Shown here in pieces: positions 1 through 5,484 of a stretch of DNA of 8,759 nt (positions are counted from its first letter, which is position 1; each line of letters starts with the position of its first letter). The position numbers and the translations under genes are program-made. This DNA comes from Clostridiales bacterium UBA3705 (lineage in GTDB: Bacteria; Bacillota_A; Clostridia; Oscillospirales; Oscillospiraceae), in contig DFIE01000020.1 in assembly GCA_002372735.1 (NCBI GenBank), positions 1-8,759 on the forward strand, read 5' to 3'. The notes under the pieces are model-generated. The model was not told where the DNA came from, did not search any database, and worked only from the letters and a program-made list of their open reading frames with translations.

Positions 1-2
1 AG

Positions 3-167
3 ATGATGCTTCGAATGACCGAACTACAACCTAAAATCCCATCCTGGGCAAAGGCCGAACAGATGGAGATCTGTACTCCACAGAAGGAACTCTGGAAATA
101 TGCAGATGAGCCTGCCCGAGTGACAACCAAAAAGCGCAAAAGAATCCAGAACGGAGAAGTCTCATAA
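3..167 (+). CDS. C-terminal tail of an unrecognised protein (5' end outside window)
   Basis: An open frame is already running at the left edge and stops at TAA 165-167, giving at least 54 residues. The visible part is basic and polar near its end (KKRKR at residues 43-47) and contains two Trp (W15, W31). I recognise no family and assign no function. In-frame ATGs at 3, 6 and 15 exist, but none has a visible ribosome site because the window begins here, so this is more likely the 3' end of a longer gene. The frame is the same as that of the sirtuin gene starting at 189, separated from it by the TAA. Base composition is visibly more AT-rich than the rest of the window, which could mark a different origin. 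Confidence 0.45.
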   Translation: MMLRMTELQPKIPSWAKAEQMEICTPQKELWKYADEPARVTTKKRKRIQNGEVS

Positions 168-180
168 GGGGCTTCTCTTT
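154..180 (+). terminator. Weak intrinsic terminator-like hairpin at the end of the first ORF
   Basis: GAGAAGTCTC (154-163) can pair along its full length with GGGGCTTCTC (168-177) if G-U pairs are allowed, leaving a four-base loop ATAA that contains the TAA stop codon. Only three T follow (178-180), so termination is probably leaky, and read-through into the sirtuin gene 9 bases further on is plausible. Confidence 0.4.
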
Positions 181-188
181 CCTGGCAT

Positions 189-1199
189 ATGAAGAACTAT
201 TACACGAATCAGCCTGACGGCTATCTGGAATCTATCCGCAAGGGTATGCTCGCCGTGCGTACTTACGATCTACGTATCTCCCATGGGATCGGGACCCCTG
301 ACGAGCAGCTTGCAAGACTGAAAAAAGAACTCGAAACAGCGGATGCCATCGTGGTAGGCGCAGGGGCCGGCCTCTCCACCGCGGCCGGGTTTACTTACGC
401 CGGGGAGCGGTTCAAACGGTATTTTTCCGATTTTGAAGAAGCGTTCGGCTTTCAAGATATGTACACCGGCGGCTTTGCGGTAATGAATGCGGCTCCTGAG
501 GTGAAGTGGGCCTATTGGGCAAGGCACATTTACTTGAACCGTTATCTCCCGGCCCCAAAGCCCGTTTACCGGGATCTGCTGTCCCTGCTGGAGGGCAAGG
601 ACTATTTTGTGATTACCACAAACGTGGATCACCAGTTCCAGCGCGCGGGCTTTGACAAAAAGCGGCTGTTTTACACCCAGGGAGATTACGGCCTGTTCCA
701 AAGCGTCGATCCAAAGGTGCAGGAGACCTTCGACAATGAAGCCTGGACGATGCAAGCCATGGAAGCCCAGGGCTTTGTCAGAGATGAGGCCGGCGTCTTC
801 CAAATCCCGGAGAAGGGCACGCTCTCCATGCAGCTGCCCACAGAGCTGATCCCCACCGCGCCAAACGGCGACCCGGTGGCCATGAACCTGCGGTCAGACG
901 ACACCTTTGTTGAGGACGCAGGGTGGCATAAGGCGTCGGCTGCGTATTCCGACTTCCTGCGCAGGCATGAAGCGCTGCACGTGCTGTATCTGGAAATCGG
1001 CGTAGGCGCCAACACCCCGGTGATCATCAAGTATCCCTTCTGGCAGATGACAAGGGACAACAGACGGGCCGTCTATGCCTGCCTGAATTACGACGAGGCA
1101 GTATGCCCAAAAGAGATAGAACGGCGGTCGATCTGCATTCATGCAGACGCCGGAGAAATTTTCCGGCTGCTCCGGCGGCATTGGGGCGGGAAAAGTTGA
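189..1199 (+). CDS. Sir2-family (class M-like) NAD-dependent sirtuin, zinc-ribbon cysteines lost
   Basis: The 336-residue product has a sirtuin Rossmann core: NAD-binding loop GAGAGLSTAAG at residues 57-67, TTNVDHQFQRAG at 143-154 (the T-x-N-x-D motif), and YTQGDYG at 162-168. The position of the usual catalytic His is Gln164. As I recall, this substitution typifies the bacterial SirTM class, known for protein ADP-ribosylation rather than deacylation. The motif LRSDDTFVEDAGWH (234-247) also fits that class. The two segments where a Cys4 zinc ribbon would lie (about 171-177 and 222-229) contain no cysteine; the only Cys are 298, 306 and 316. The protein has an N-terminal extension of about 50 residues before the core. 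No good ribosome site precedes ATG 189 (AAGGGG lies about 17 bases upstream), so the start is uncertain; M20 at 246 is an alternative. Nine bases separate it from the next gene, suggesting an operon. The macrodomain and lipoylation genes usually linked to SirTM are not visible. Confidence 0.85.
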   Translation: MKNYYTNQPDGYLESIRKGMLAVRTYDLRISHGIGTPDEQLARLKKELETADAIVVGAGAGLSTAAGFTYAGERFKRYFSDFEEAFGFQDMYTGGFAVMNAAPEVKWAYWARHIYLNRYLPAPKPVYRDLLSLLEGKDYFVITTNVDHQFQRAGFDKKRLFYTQGDYGLFQSVDPKVQETFDNEAWTMQAMEAQGFVRDEAGVFQIPEKGTLSMQLPTELIPTAPNGDPVAMNLRSDDTFVEDAGWHKASAAYSDFLRRHEALHVLYLEIGVGANTPVIIKYPFWQMTRDNRRAVYACLNYDEAVCPKEIERRSICIHADAGEIFRLLRRHWGGKS

Positions 1200-1208
1200 G
1201 AGGAATCT

Positions 1209-2318
1209 ATGAAGGATTTGGTATTGTATCTCCACGGCAAGGGCGGCAGCGCCGCCGAGAGCGCCCACTACAGGCCCCTGTTCCCCGGCTGCGAGGTCAT
1301 GGGCCTGGAGTATCCGGACGCTGCCCCCAGCGGGGCGGGGGAGGCGATCCACGCCGCGGTGAAGCAGCTGAAAGACGAATACAACCGCATCACGCTGGTG
1401 GCCAACAGCATCGGGGCGTATTTCGCCATGGGTGCCGGCATGGGCGGCCTGCTGCACCGGGCGTATTTCATCTCGCCCATTGTGGATCTGGAGCGCCTGA
1501 TTCTGGACAGAATGGCCCTGGCCGGTGTCACCGAGGCGCAGCTGAGGGCGGAGGGCGTGATTGCAGCCGGCCCCGATGAGGCGCTGTCCTGGGCCTATCT
1601 GTGCGACGTGCGGGCCCACCCCGTCCACTGGGCGGTGCCCACGGAAATCCTCTGGGGCAGCAGGGACGAGCTGACCGCTTACGAGACGGTGTCGGCCTTT
1701 GCGGAAGCCCACGGCGCACCTCTGACGGTGATGGAGGGGGGCGAGCACTGGTTCCACACCGAGGCGCAGATGGCGTTTCTGGACCGGTGGATTCTCGGCA
1801 GTCTGCCGCCCCTGGCGGTGGGCGCGGGGTCTTACCGGCTGCTTCGCCTGCTGGGCAAGGGCAAGGGGGGCTATTCCTATCTTGCGGAGCGGGACGGGCA
1901 GCAGGTGGTCCTCAAGCAGATCCACCACGAGCCCTGCGACTATTACAGCTTTGGCAACAAGCTGGAGTCGGAGCTGCGGGATTACCGGCGCCTGCAGGGA
2001 GCCGGCATCCGGATCCCCCGGATGCACGCCTATGACGCAGCCAGCGAGCGGATCGTCAAGGACTACGTCGAGGGCCCCACCGTCATGGAGCTGCTCCGGC
2101 GGGGAATTTCTGCCGAGCCCTGGCTGCCCCAGGTGCGGGACATGGCGGCAAAGGCCATGGCCGCCGGGCTGAACATCGACTATTACCCCACCAATTTCGT
2201 CCTGCGGGACGGCCTGCTCTGGTACGTGGATTACGAGTGTAACGACTACATGGAGCAGTGGGATTTTGAACACTGGGGCCGCTTCCATTGGCAGCCCCAA
2301 CCGGAGGGCAGGGCCTGA
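1209..2318 (+). CDS. Fusion protein: small alpha/beta hydrolase plus protein-kinase-like domain
   Basis: One uninterrupted 369-residue frame carries two domains. Residues 1-197 are a small alpha/beta hydrolase: oxyanion region YLHGKGGS (7-14), nucleophile elbow ANSIG with Ser67 (a variant of GxSxG), likely acid Asp153 in GSRDELT, and likely catalytic His180 in GGEHWFH. Residues about 207-369 are a compact kinase-like domain: glycine-rich loop LGKGKGGYS (215-223), ATP lysine Lys236 in VVLKQI, a Glu at 253 or 255 for the salt bridge, catalytic segment NIDYYPTN (322-329) with Asp324 and Asn329, and metal-binding Asp341 in YVDYE in place of DFG. The usual His of HxD is Asn322. In relatives I remember, these two domains occur as separate Clostridial proteins. 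Substrates are unknown. There is no signal peptide or membrane segment, so it is probably cytosolic. A Shine-Dalgarno GAGAGGA (1198-1204) overlaps the stop of the sirtuin gene, implying co-translation. Confidence 0.85.
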   Translation: MKDLVLYLHGKGGSAAESAHYRPLFPGCEVMGLEYPDAAPSGAGEAIHAAVKQLKDEYNRITLVANSIGAYFAMGAGMGGLLHRAYFISPIVDLERLILDRMALAGVTEAQLRAEGVIAAGPDEALSWAYLCDVRAHPVHWAVPTEILWGSRDELTAYETVSAFAEAHGAPLTVMEGGEHWFHTEAQMAFLDRWILGSLPPLAVGAGSYRLLRLLGKGKGGYSYLAERDGQQVVLKQIHHEPCDYYSFGNKLESELRDYRRLQGAGIRIPRMHAYDAASERIVKDYVEGPTVMELLRRGISAEPWLPQVRDMAAKAMAAGLNIDYYPTNFVLRDGLLWYVDYECNDYMEQWDFEHWGRFHWQPQPEGRA

Positions 2319-2346
2319 ACACAGCCCGCAAACACCCCTCTGCAGC

Positions 2347-2390
2347 AAAACAGCCCCTCGCTGTATTTCGCAGCGAGAGGCTGTTTTCTC
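2347..2390 (+). terminator. Strong intrinsic terminator after the hydrolase-kinase gene
   Basis: A 17-bp stem pairs 2347-2363 with 2371-2387 with a single C/A mismatch around a 7-base loop. The right arm ends in TTTT and continues TCTCCC. The left arm begins AAAA, so the hairpin could also act on the opposite strand. It ends the sirtuin/hydrolase-kinase unit just before the next promoter. Confidence 0.85.
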
Positions 2391-2398
2391 CCTCGCCC

Positions 2399-2426
2399 TT
2401 GACATCAGCCGGGGAATTAGTATAAT
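2399..2426 (+). promoter_or_regulatory. Consensus sigma-A promoter for the AbrB-glycosyltransferase operon
   Basis: The -35 box TTGACA (2399-2404) and the -10 box TATAAT (2421-2426) both match consensus perfectly, with a 16-bp spacer. The box lies 36 bases upstream of the AbrB-family start codon. A promoter this strong would normally need repression, which fits the operator-like repeat over its -10 box. Confidence 0.9.
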
Positions 2427-2435
2427 TAGTTATAC
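2420..2435 (+). promoter_or_regulatory. Operator-like inverted repeat overlapping the -10 box
   Basis: GTATAA-TTAG-TTATAC is a palindrome with perfect 6-bp arms covering the -10 hexamer and the expected transcription start. It is also part of a direct repeat of ATTAGT (2416-2421 and 2425-2430). The position suits a repressor that blocks RNA polymerase. The most obvious candidate is the AbrB-family protein encoded immediately downstream, acting as an autoregulator; this is inference from position. Confidence 0.5.
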
Positions 2436-2446
2436 AAATCATACCT

Positions 2447-2454
2447 AAAGGAGG
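2447..2454 (+). promoter_or_regulatory. Strong Shine-Dalgarno for the AbrB-family gene
   Basis: AAAGGAGG lies 8 bases before ATG 2463 and is nearly a full complement of the 16S rRNA 3' end. It fixes the start of the small regulator. Confidence 0.85.
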
Positions 2455-2462
2455 GCAGCCAC

Positions 2463-2681
2463 ATGAATCATCCCGAGGGAAAATATGCCTGGACCGCCAC
2501 CGTGGGCGAGAAGGGCCAGATTGTCATCCCCAAGCAGGCCCGGGCGCTCTTTGACATCAAGCCCGGCGACACCCTGCTCCTGCTGGGGGACCTCCGGCGG
2601 GGGATCGCCATCCCGCCCAAGGGGGCCTTTGCAGAGCTGTTCGGCGTCGCCTTTCAGGAGCGGGAGGGGGATTCCGAGTGA
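2463..2681 (+). CDS. AbrB/MazE/SpoVT-family small DNA-binding regulator
   Basis: This 72-residue protein is essentially a single swapped-hairpin AbrB domain: GEKGQIVIPKQARALFDI (about 16-33), then KPGDTLLLLGD (34-44) and RGIAIPP (46-52). An acidic C-terminal tail (QEREGDSE) follows. Proteins of this size and pattern act as dimeric transcription regulators; those with partner toxins serve as antitoxins, but no toxin is seen here. Its stop codon overlaps the GTG start of the glycosyltransferase gene by four bases (GTGA, 2678-2681), so the two are translationally coupled. A palindrome on its own promoter suggests autoregulation. The target beyond its own operon is unknown. Confidence 0.88.
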   Translation: MNHPEGKYAWTATVGEKGQIVIPKQARALFDIKPGDTLLLLGDLRRGIAIPPKGAFAELFGVAFQEREGDSE

Positions 2682-4072
2682 AGAAGATCGCCTGCTTCTG
2701 CATCCCGGCCCATGGGCACACCAACCCCATGCTGCCGGTGGTGGCCGCCCTGGTGGCCCGGGGCAACACCGTCCGGTTTTATTCCTTCCGTGAATTTCAG
2801 GAAAAGATCGCCGCCACCGGCGCGGAATTTGTCCCCTGCGACGAATATCTGCCGCCCCTCACCCGGCAGCAGGAGGAGGGGCTCAAAAACGTCTCCACCA
2901 CCGAGATGACCATCCAGGACATCCGGATCACCCGGGGGATGGACGGGTTTCTGGCGCGGGAGTTCCAAGCCTTCCGGCCGGACGTGGTGTATACTGACTC
3001 TGTCTGCTTCTGGGGCAAGCTCAACGCCATGAAGCACCGGGTGCCCATGGTGGTCTCCACCAGCACCTTCGCCTTCAACCAGGTCTCCTCCCAGTATATG
3101 CAGAACTCTCCCCGGGAGCTGGCGGATATGATTCTCGGCCTGCCGAAGGCCTCCCGGGCGCTGAAGACGCTCAAGCCCCTGGGCTATCCGGTCAAGGGCT
3201 TCCTGGACCTGGTGCAAAGCGACAACCGGACCGACAGCGTGGTCTACACCTCCCGGCGGTTTCAGCCCTGTGTGGAGAGCTTTTCGGACCACTATTTCTT
3301 CGCCGGTCCCTCTGTGTTCACCACGCTCCGGCCCCAAAAGGAGAAGGCCCGCCCCCTGGTGTATATCTCCATGGGCACGGTGATCAACGACAGGCCGGAT
3401 TTTTACAAAAGCTGCATACAGGCCCTGGGCGGCCTGGAGCTTGACGTGGTCATCTCCTGCGGCAGCACGGTCCGCCCCGAGACCCTGGGCCCCCTGCCCG
3501 GCAACGTGCAGGTGTATCCCCGGGTGGATCAGCCGGAGGTGCTCTCCCGGGCGGACGTGTTTATCACCCACTGCGGCATGAACAGTGTGTCCGAAAGCCT
3601 GTACATGGCCGCGCCCATGGTGCTCTACCCCCAGACAGGGGAGCAGAAGGCGGTGGCCAGACGGGTCACAGAGATGGGCGCGGGGGTCCTGCTGACGGAC
3701 GACTCCCCCGGGGGCATCCGGGCCGCGGTGCAGAAGCTTTTGGACGACGCTGCCTACGGGGCGGCCGCCGCGGCCTGCAGTAAGGACTTCCGCAGCTGCC
3801 CGGGCCCGGCCGGCGCGGCGGAGTTTATTGAGGGCGCGCCTCATCCCTCCAACGGGGTGGACGTGATTGCGGCCCTGAACCGGACCAGCCGCCGGTTTAC
3901 CCTGCTGTACTGGTTGCTGGTCACCGCGGCGATCCTCCTGGTGGGCCTGCTGGCGGGCTGGCGATATGTGTGGCTCATCGGCGTGCCCGCGGGACCGGTG
4001 TTCAATCTCCTGGGCAAGGCGGTGGAAAAGCGGCGCTATGCCGCCCTGGTGCGGGCCCTGCCCCGGGAATGA
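2678..4072 (+). CDS. GT1/macrolide-type glycosyltransferase with C-terminal membrane hairpin
   Basis: The 464-residue product is a GT-B fold glycosyltransferase of the UGT/MGT group (YjiC, OleD-like), which moves sugar from a nucleotide sugar to a small hydrophobic acceptor. The N-terminal domain opens with IPAHGHTNPMLP (9-20; His14 lies in the conserved GHxxP motif). The C-terminal donor-binding domain has VYISMGT (228-234) and the signature ITHCGMNSVSESLYMAAPMV (296-315) followed by YPQTGEQ (317-323). Unlike typical family members of about 390-400 residues, it continues with a tail holding two hydrophobic segments (about 407-426 and 429-446) and a basic end, KRRYAALVRALPRE, so it is probably anchored to the inner face of the membrane, perhaps acting on a lipid. 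GTG 2678 is chosen because it gives the canonical N-terminus, follows a purine-rich GGGAGGGGG, and overlaps the upstream stop. The acceptor is unknown. Confidence 0.87.
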   Translation: MKKIACFCIPAHGHTNPMLPVVAALVARGNTVRFYSFREFQEKIAATGAEFVPCDEYLPPLTRQQEEGLKNVSTTEMTIQDIRITRGMDGFLAREFQAFRPDVVYTDSVCFWGKLNAMKHRVPMVVSTSTFAFNQVSSQYMQNSPRELADMILGLPKASRALKTLKPLGYPVKGFLDLVQSDNRTDSVVYTSRRFQPCVESFSDHYFFAGPSVFTTLRPQKEKARPLVYISMGTVINDRPDFYKSCIQALGGLELDVVISCGSTVRPETLGPLPGNVQVYPRVDQPEVLSRADVFITHCGMNSVSESLYMAAPMVLYPQTGEQKAVARRVTEMGAGVLLTDDSPGGIRAAVQKLLDDAAYGAAAAACSKDFRSCPGPAGAAEFIEGAPHPSNGVDVIAALNRTSRRFTLLYWLLVTAAILLVGLLAGWRYVWLIGVPAGPVFNLLGKAVEKRRYAALVRALPRE

Positions 4073-4099
4073 AATAAGCCCCGGGCCGGACTGGGGGCA

Positions 4100-4140
4100 A
4101 AGGGGCGCGTTGCAGTCATTGCACTGCAGCGTGCCTTTTT
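4100..4140 (+). terminator. Strong intrinsic terminator after the glycosyltransferase gene
   Basis: Positions 4100-4116 pair with 4123-4139 over 17 bp, with only G-U wobbles as imperfections, around loop CATTGC. The right arm ends in TTTTT (4136-4140), and a second T run lies at 4147-4153. It separates the AbrB-glycosyltransferase operon from the channel gene. Confidence 0.85.
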
Positions 4141-4163
4141 GCGCGCTTTTTTTCAGTTGTGTC

Positions 4164-4192
4164 TTGTGTCAGGCGTCCCGATCCGCTATAAT
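4164..4192 (+). promoter_or_regulatory. Probable sigma-A promoter of the potassium channel gene
   Basis: A perfect -10 box TATAAT (4187-4192) has a weaker -35 box TTGTGT (4164-4169) at the optimal 17-bp spacing. It lies just after the preceding terminator and about 50 bases before the GTG start, so the channel is probably transcribed alone. Confidence 0.7.
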
Positions 4193-4244
4193 GGACCCAT
4201 ACCGTCAATCCGCCCGGCAGACGGGCAAAGGGAGGGAACCGACT

Positions 4245-5021
4245 GTGAACCGAAAGCGCATTTATGAGATCATCGAAAAATCCGAGGGCAATGACAAATG
4301 GAGCTCGATCTACGACTTTGCCATGATCTTTTTCATTGTGGCCAGCCTTCTGCCCCTGGCCTTCAAGACGGAGTATACCCTGTTCAACGTGCTGGACAAG
4401 GTCTGTGCCGGGGTGTTTGTGGTGGACTACGCCCTGCGCTGGGCCACGGCGGACTACAAGTTCGGCAGGGGAGGGGCGCTGTCCTTCCTTCGGTATCCGG
4501 TCTCGCCCATGGCCATAGTGGACCTGGTGTCCATCCTCCCGTCTTTGAGCTTTCTCAGCAGCGGCTTCAAGCTGCTGCGGGTGCTGCGCATGATCCGGGC
4601 CATGCGGGTGCTGCGGGTGTTCAAGGCCATGCGCTACTCCCGCAGCTTTGAAATCATCGGCAACGTGATCCAGTCCTCCAAGGAGTCTCTGGTCGCGGTG
4701 TGCGCCCTGGCGGGGGGCTATATTCTGATCTCCGCCCTGGTGGTGTTCAACGTGGAGCCGGACTCCTTCAACACCTTTTTTGACGCCATCTACTGGGCCA
4801 CGGTCTCCCTCACCACCGTGGGCTACGGGGATATTTATCCGGTCTCCACCCTGGGGCGGATCATCACCATGGCCTCCTCCATCTTCGGCATTGCCATTGT
4901 GGCCCTCCCCGCCGGCATTGTCACCGCCGGCTATATGAGCGAGATCAACCGGGCCCGGATTGCCGAAAAGGACGCCAAAGAAAAGGACCGGCCTTCGGCG
5001 CAGAAGGCCGAAGACCGGTGA
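4245..5021 (+). CDS. Voltage-gated-type potassium channel (ion transporter family, six helices)
   Basis: The 258-residue product has a full voltage-sensor plus pore layout. Helix S1 lies at about 22-40. S2 is at about 46-67, S3 at 86-103, and S4 at 108-131. S4 has a positive charge at every third position (K109, R112, R115, R118, R121, R124, K127, R130). S5 is at about 147-169, the pore helix at 178-189, the selectivity filter TTVGYGD at 190-196, and S6 at 202-229. The filter sequence defines potassium selectivity. The tail (about 232-258) is short, charged and hydrophilic, with no RCK domain. The frame stays open back to 3966, inside the glycosyltransferase gene, but GTG 4245 is preferred: AGGGAGGG (4229-4236) precedes it at 8 bases, the promoter ends at 4192, and the upstream residues do not resemble a channel. 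It likely gates potassium flux in response to membrane potential. Confidence 0.9.
   Translation: MNRKRIYEIIEKSEGNDKWSSIYDFAMIFFIVASLLPLAFKTEYTLFNVLDKVCAGVFVVDYALRWATADYKFGRGGALSFLRYPVSPMAIVDLVSILPSLSFLSSGFKLLRVLRMIRAMRVLRVFKAMRYSRSFEIIGNVIQSSKESLVAVCALAGGYILISALVVFNVEPDSFNTFFDAIYWATVSLTTVGYGDIYPVSTLGRIITMASSIFGIAIVALPAGIVTAGYMSEINRARIAEKDAKEKDRPSAQKAEDR
4977..5018 (-). terminator. Possible minus-strand terminator of the former ATPase gene, inside the channel's 3' end
   Basis: Arms 4988-4999 and 5007-5018 form a 12-bp stem with one mismatch and a 7-base loop. Read on the minus strand the hairpin is followed by TCCTTTTCTTT, which suits a terminator for the ATPase remnant whose stop is at 5029. 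On the plus strand there is no T run. The hairpin lies wholly within the last codons of the channel gene. Confidence 0.45.
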
Positions 5022-5028
5022 GGGCCGC

Positions 5029-5343
5029 CTAGGGCCGGTACCGCCTGTCGTACAGCAGGGCGGCCAGCAGCACCACAAAGCAGGAGCCGGCGTTGTGTAC
5101 CAGGGCCCCGGTGGTGGGGGTCAGCACCCCCAGCACCGACAGAGTCACCGCCACCAGGTTGATGCCCATGGACAGGGTGATAGCGCCCTTGATGGTTTTT
5201 ACCGTGGTGTTGGACAGCCATTTCAGGTAGGGCACCTTGGAGATGTCGTCGGTCATCAGCGCAACGTCCGCCGCCTCCACGGCAATGTCGCTGCCCATGG
5301 CCCCCATGGCCACGCCCACGTCTGCGGTTTTCAGGGCCGGGAG
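5029..5343 (-). pseudogene. Remnant: C-terminus of a P1B-type heavy-metal-transporting ATPase
   Basis: About 105 residues match the end of a P1B ATPase. They begin in the hinge motif GDGxNDAPAL just after its ND, with PALKTADVGVAMGAMGSDIA, continue through VEAADVALMTDDISKVPYL, and end in two hydrophobic helices with the family's HNAGS motif and a terminal LLYDRRYRP. The metal-binding, actuator, phosphorylation (DKTGT) and nucleotide-binding parts, and the CPx helix, are all absent. The frame stays open upstream to an ATG at 5479-5481, but that ATG sits just beyond the transporter's terminator hairpin, has no ribosome site, and the intervening 46 residues do not look like the family. I read this as a dead 3' fragment left by deletion. 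It lies between two convergent genes, where decay is tolerated. Confidence 0.85.
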
Positions 5344-5437
5344 GGCTACACGCCGGAGCAGGTCAGCCGCTTCTTTCTCAGCACCACGCCCCTTGCCGGC
5401 CAACAGGACCGGCCATAATGCCGGTAAGCCGGCAGAC
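5344..5437. other. Unassigned stretch between ATPase remnant and transporter terminator
   Basis: ATPase homology stops abruptly near 5343 and the transporter's terminator begins at 5438. In between, on the plus strand, a short frame reads GYTPEQVSRFFLSTTPLAG before a stop at 5416-5418. Its composition is protein-like but it has no start or ribosome site. It could be the tail of another broken gene or chance. I recognise no family. Confidence 0.2.
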
Positions 5438-5470
5438 AAAAAGGACGCGCTGCAGCCTGCAGCGCGTCCT
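5438..5470 (-). terminator. Intrinsic terminator of the MFS transporter gene
   Basis: A perfect 13-bp inverted repeat (5442-5454 with 5458-5470) has a 3-base loop and, on the minus strand, runs into TTTTT (plus-strand A5438-5442). It lies 14 bases beyond the transporter stop codon. Confidence 0.9.
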
Positions 5471-5484
5471 TCGTATATCATGGG

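Noticed and set aside
894..2405. A 503-codon open frame on the minus strand opposite the sirtuin and hydrolase-kinase genes
   Set aside because: It is antisense to two genes with clear motifs, has low-complexity His/Gly/Pro/Arg-rich content typical of high-GC antisense frames, and matches no family I know.
2463..2681. The small AbrB gene as the missing N-terminus of SpoVT
   Set aside because: It has its own complete AbrB domain, promoter and stop, lies on the other strand, and its sequence (GEKGQIVIPKQAR) is not the SpoVT N-terminus.
2654..3844. A 396-codon open frame on the minus strand opposite the glycosyltransferase gene
   Set aside because: Same kind of antisense shadow: His/Gly/Arg-rich, no recognisable motif, while the plus strand encodes a canonical GT1 enzyme.
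2463..4072. AbrB-family gene as an antitoxin with the downstream gene as toxin
   Set aside because: The coupled downstream product is a clear glycosyltransferase of 464 residues, not a MazF-, PIN- or Doc-type toxin.
3966..4244. Longer form of the potassium channel beginning at ATG 3966
   Set aside because: The added residues overlap the glycosyltransferase gene, pass through its terminator and the channel promoter, and do not resemble a channel N-terminus; GTG 4245 has a proper ribosome site.
5344..5481. Start of the ATPase remnant at the ATG on the minus strand at 5479-5481
   Set aside because: This ATG lies immediately upstream of the transporter's terminator hairpin and has no ribosome site; the residues up to about 5344 do not match the ATPase family.
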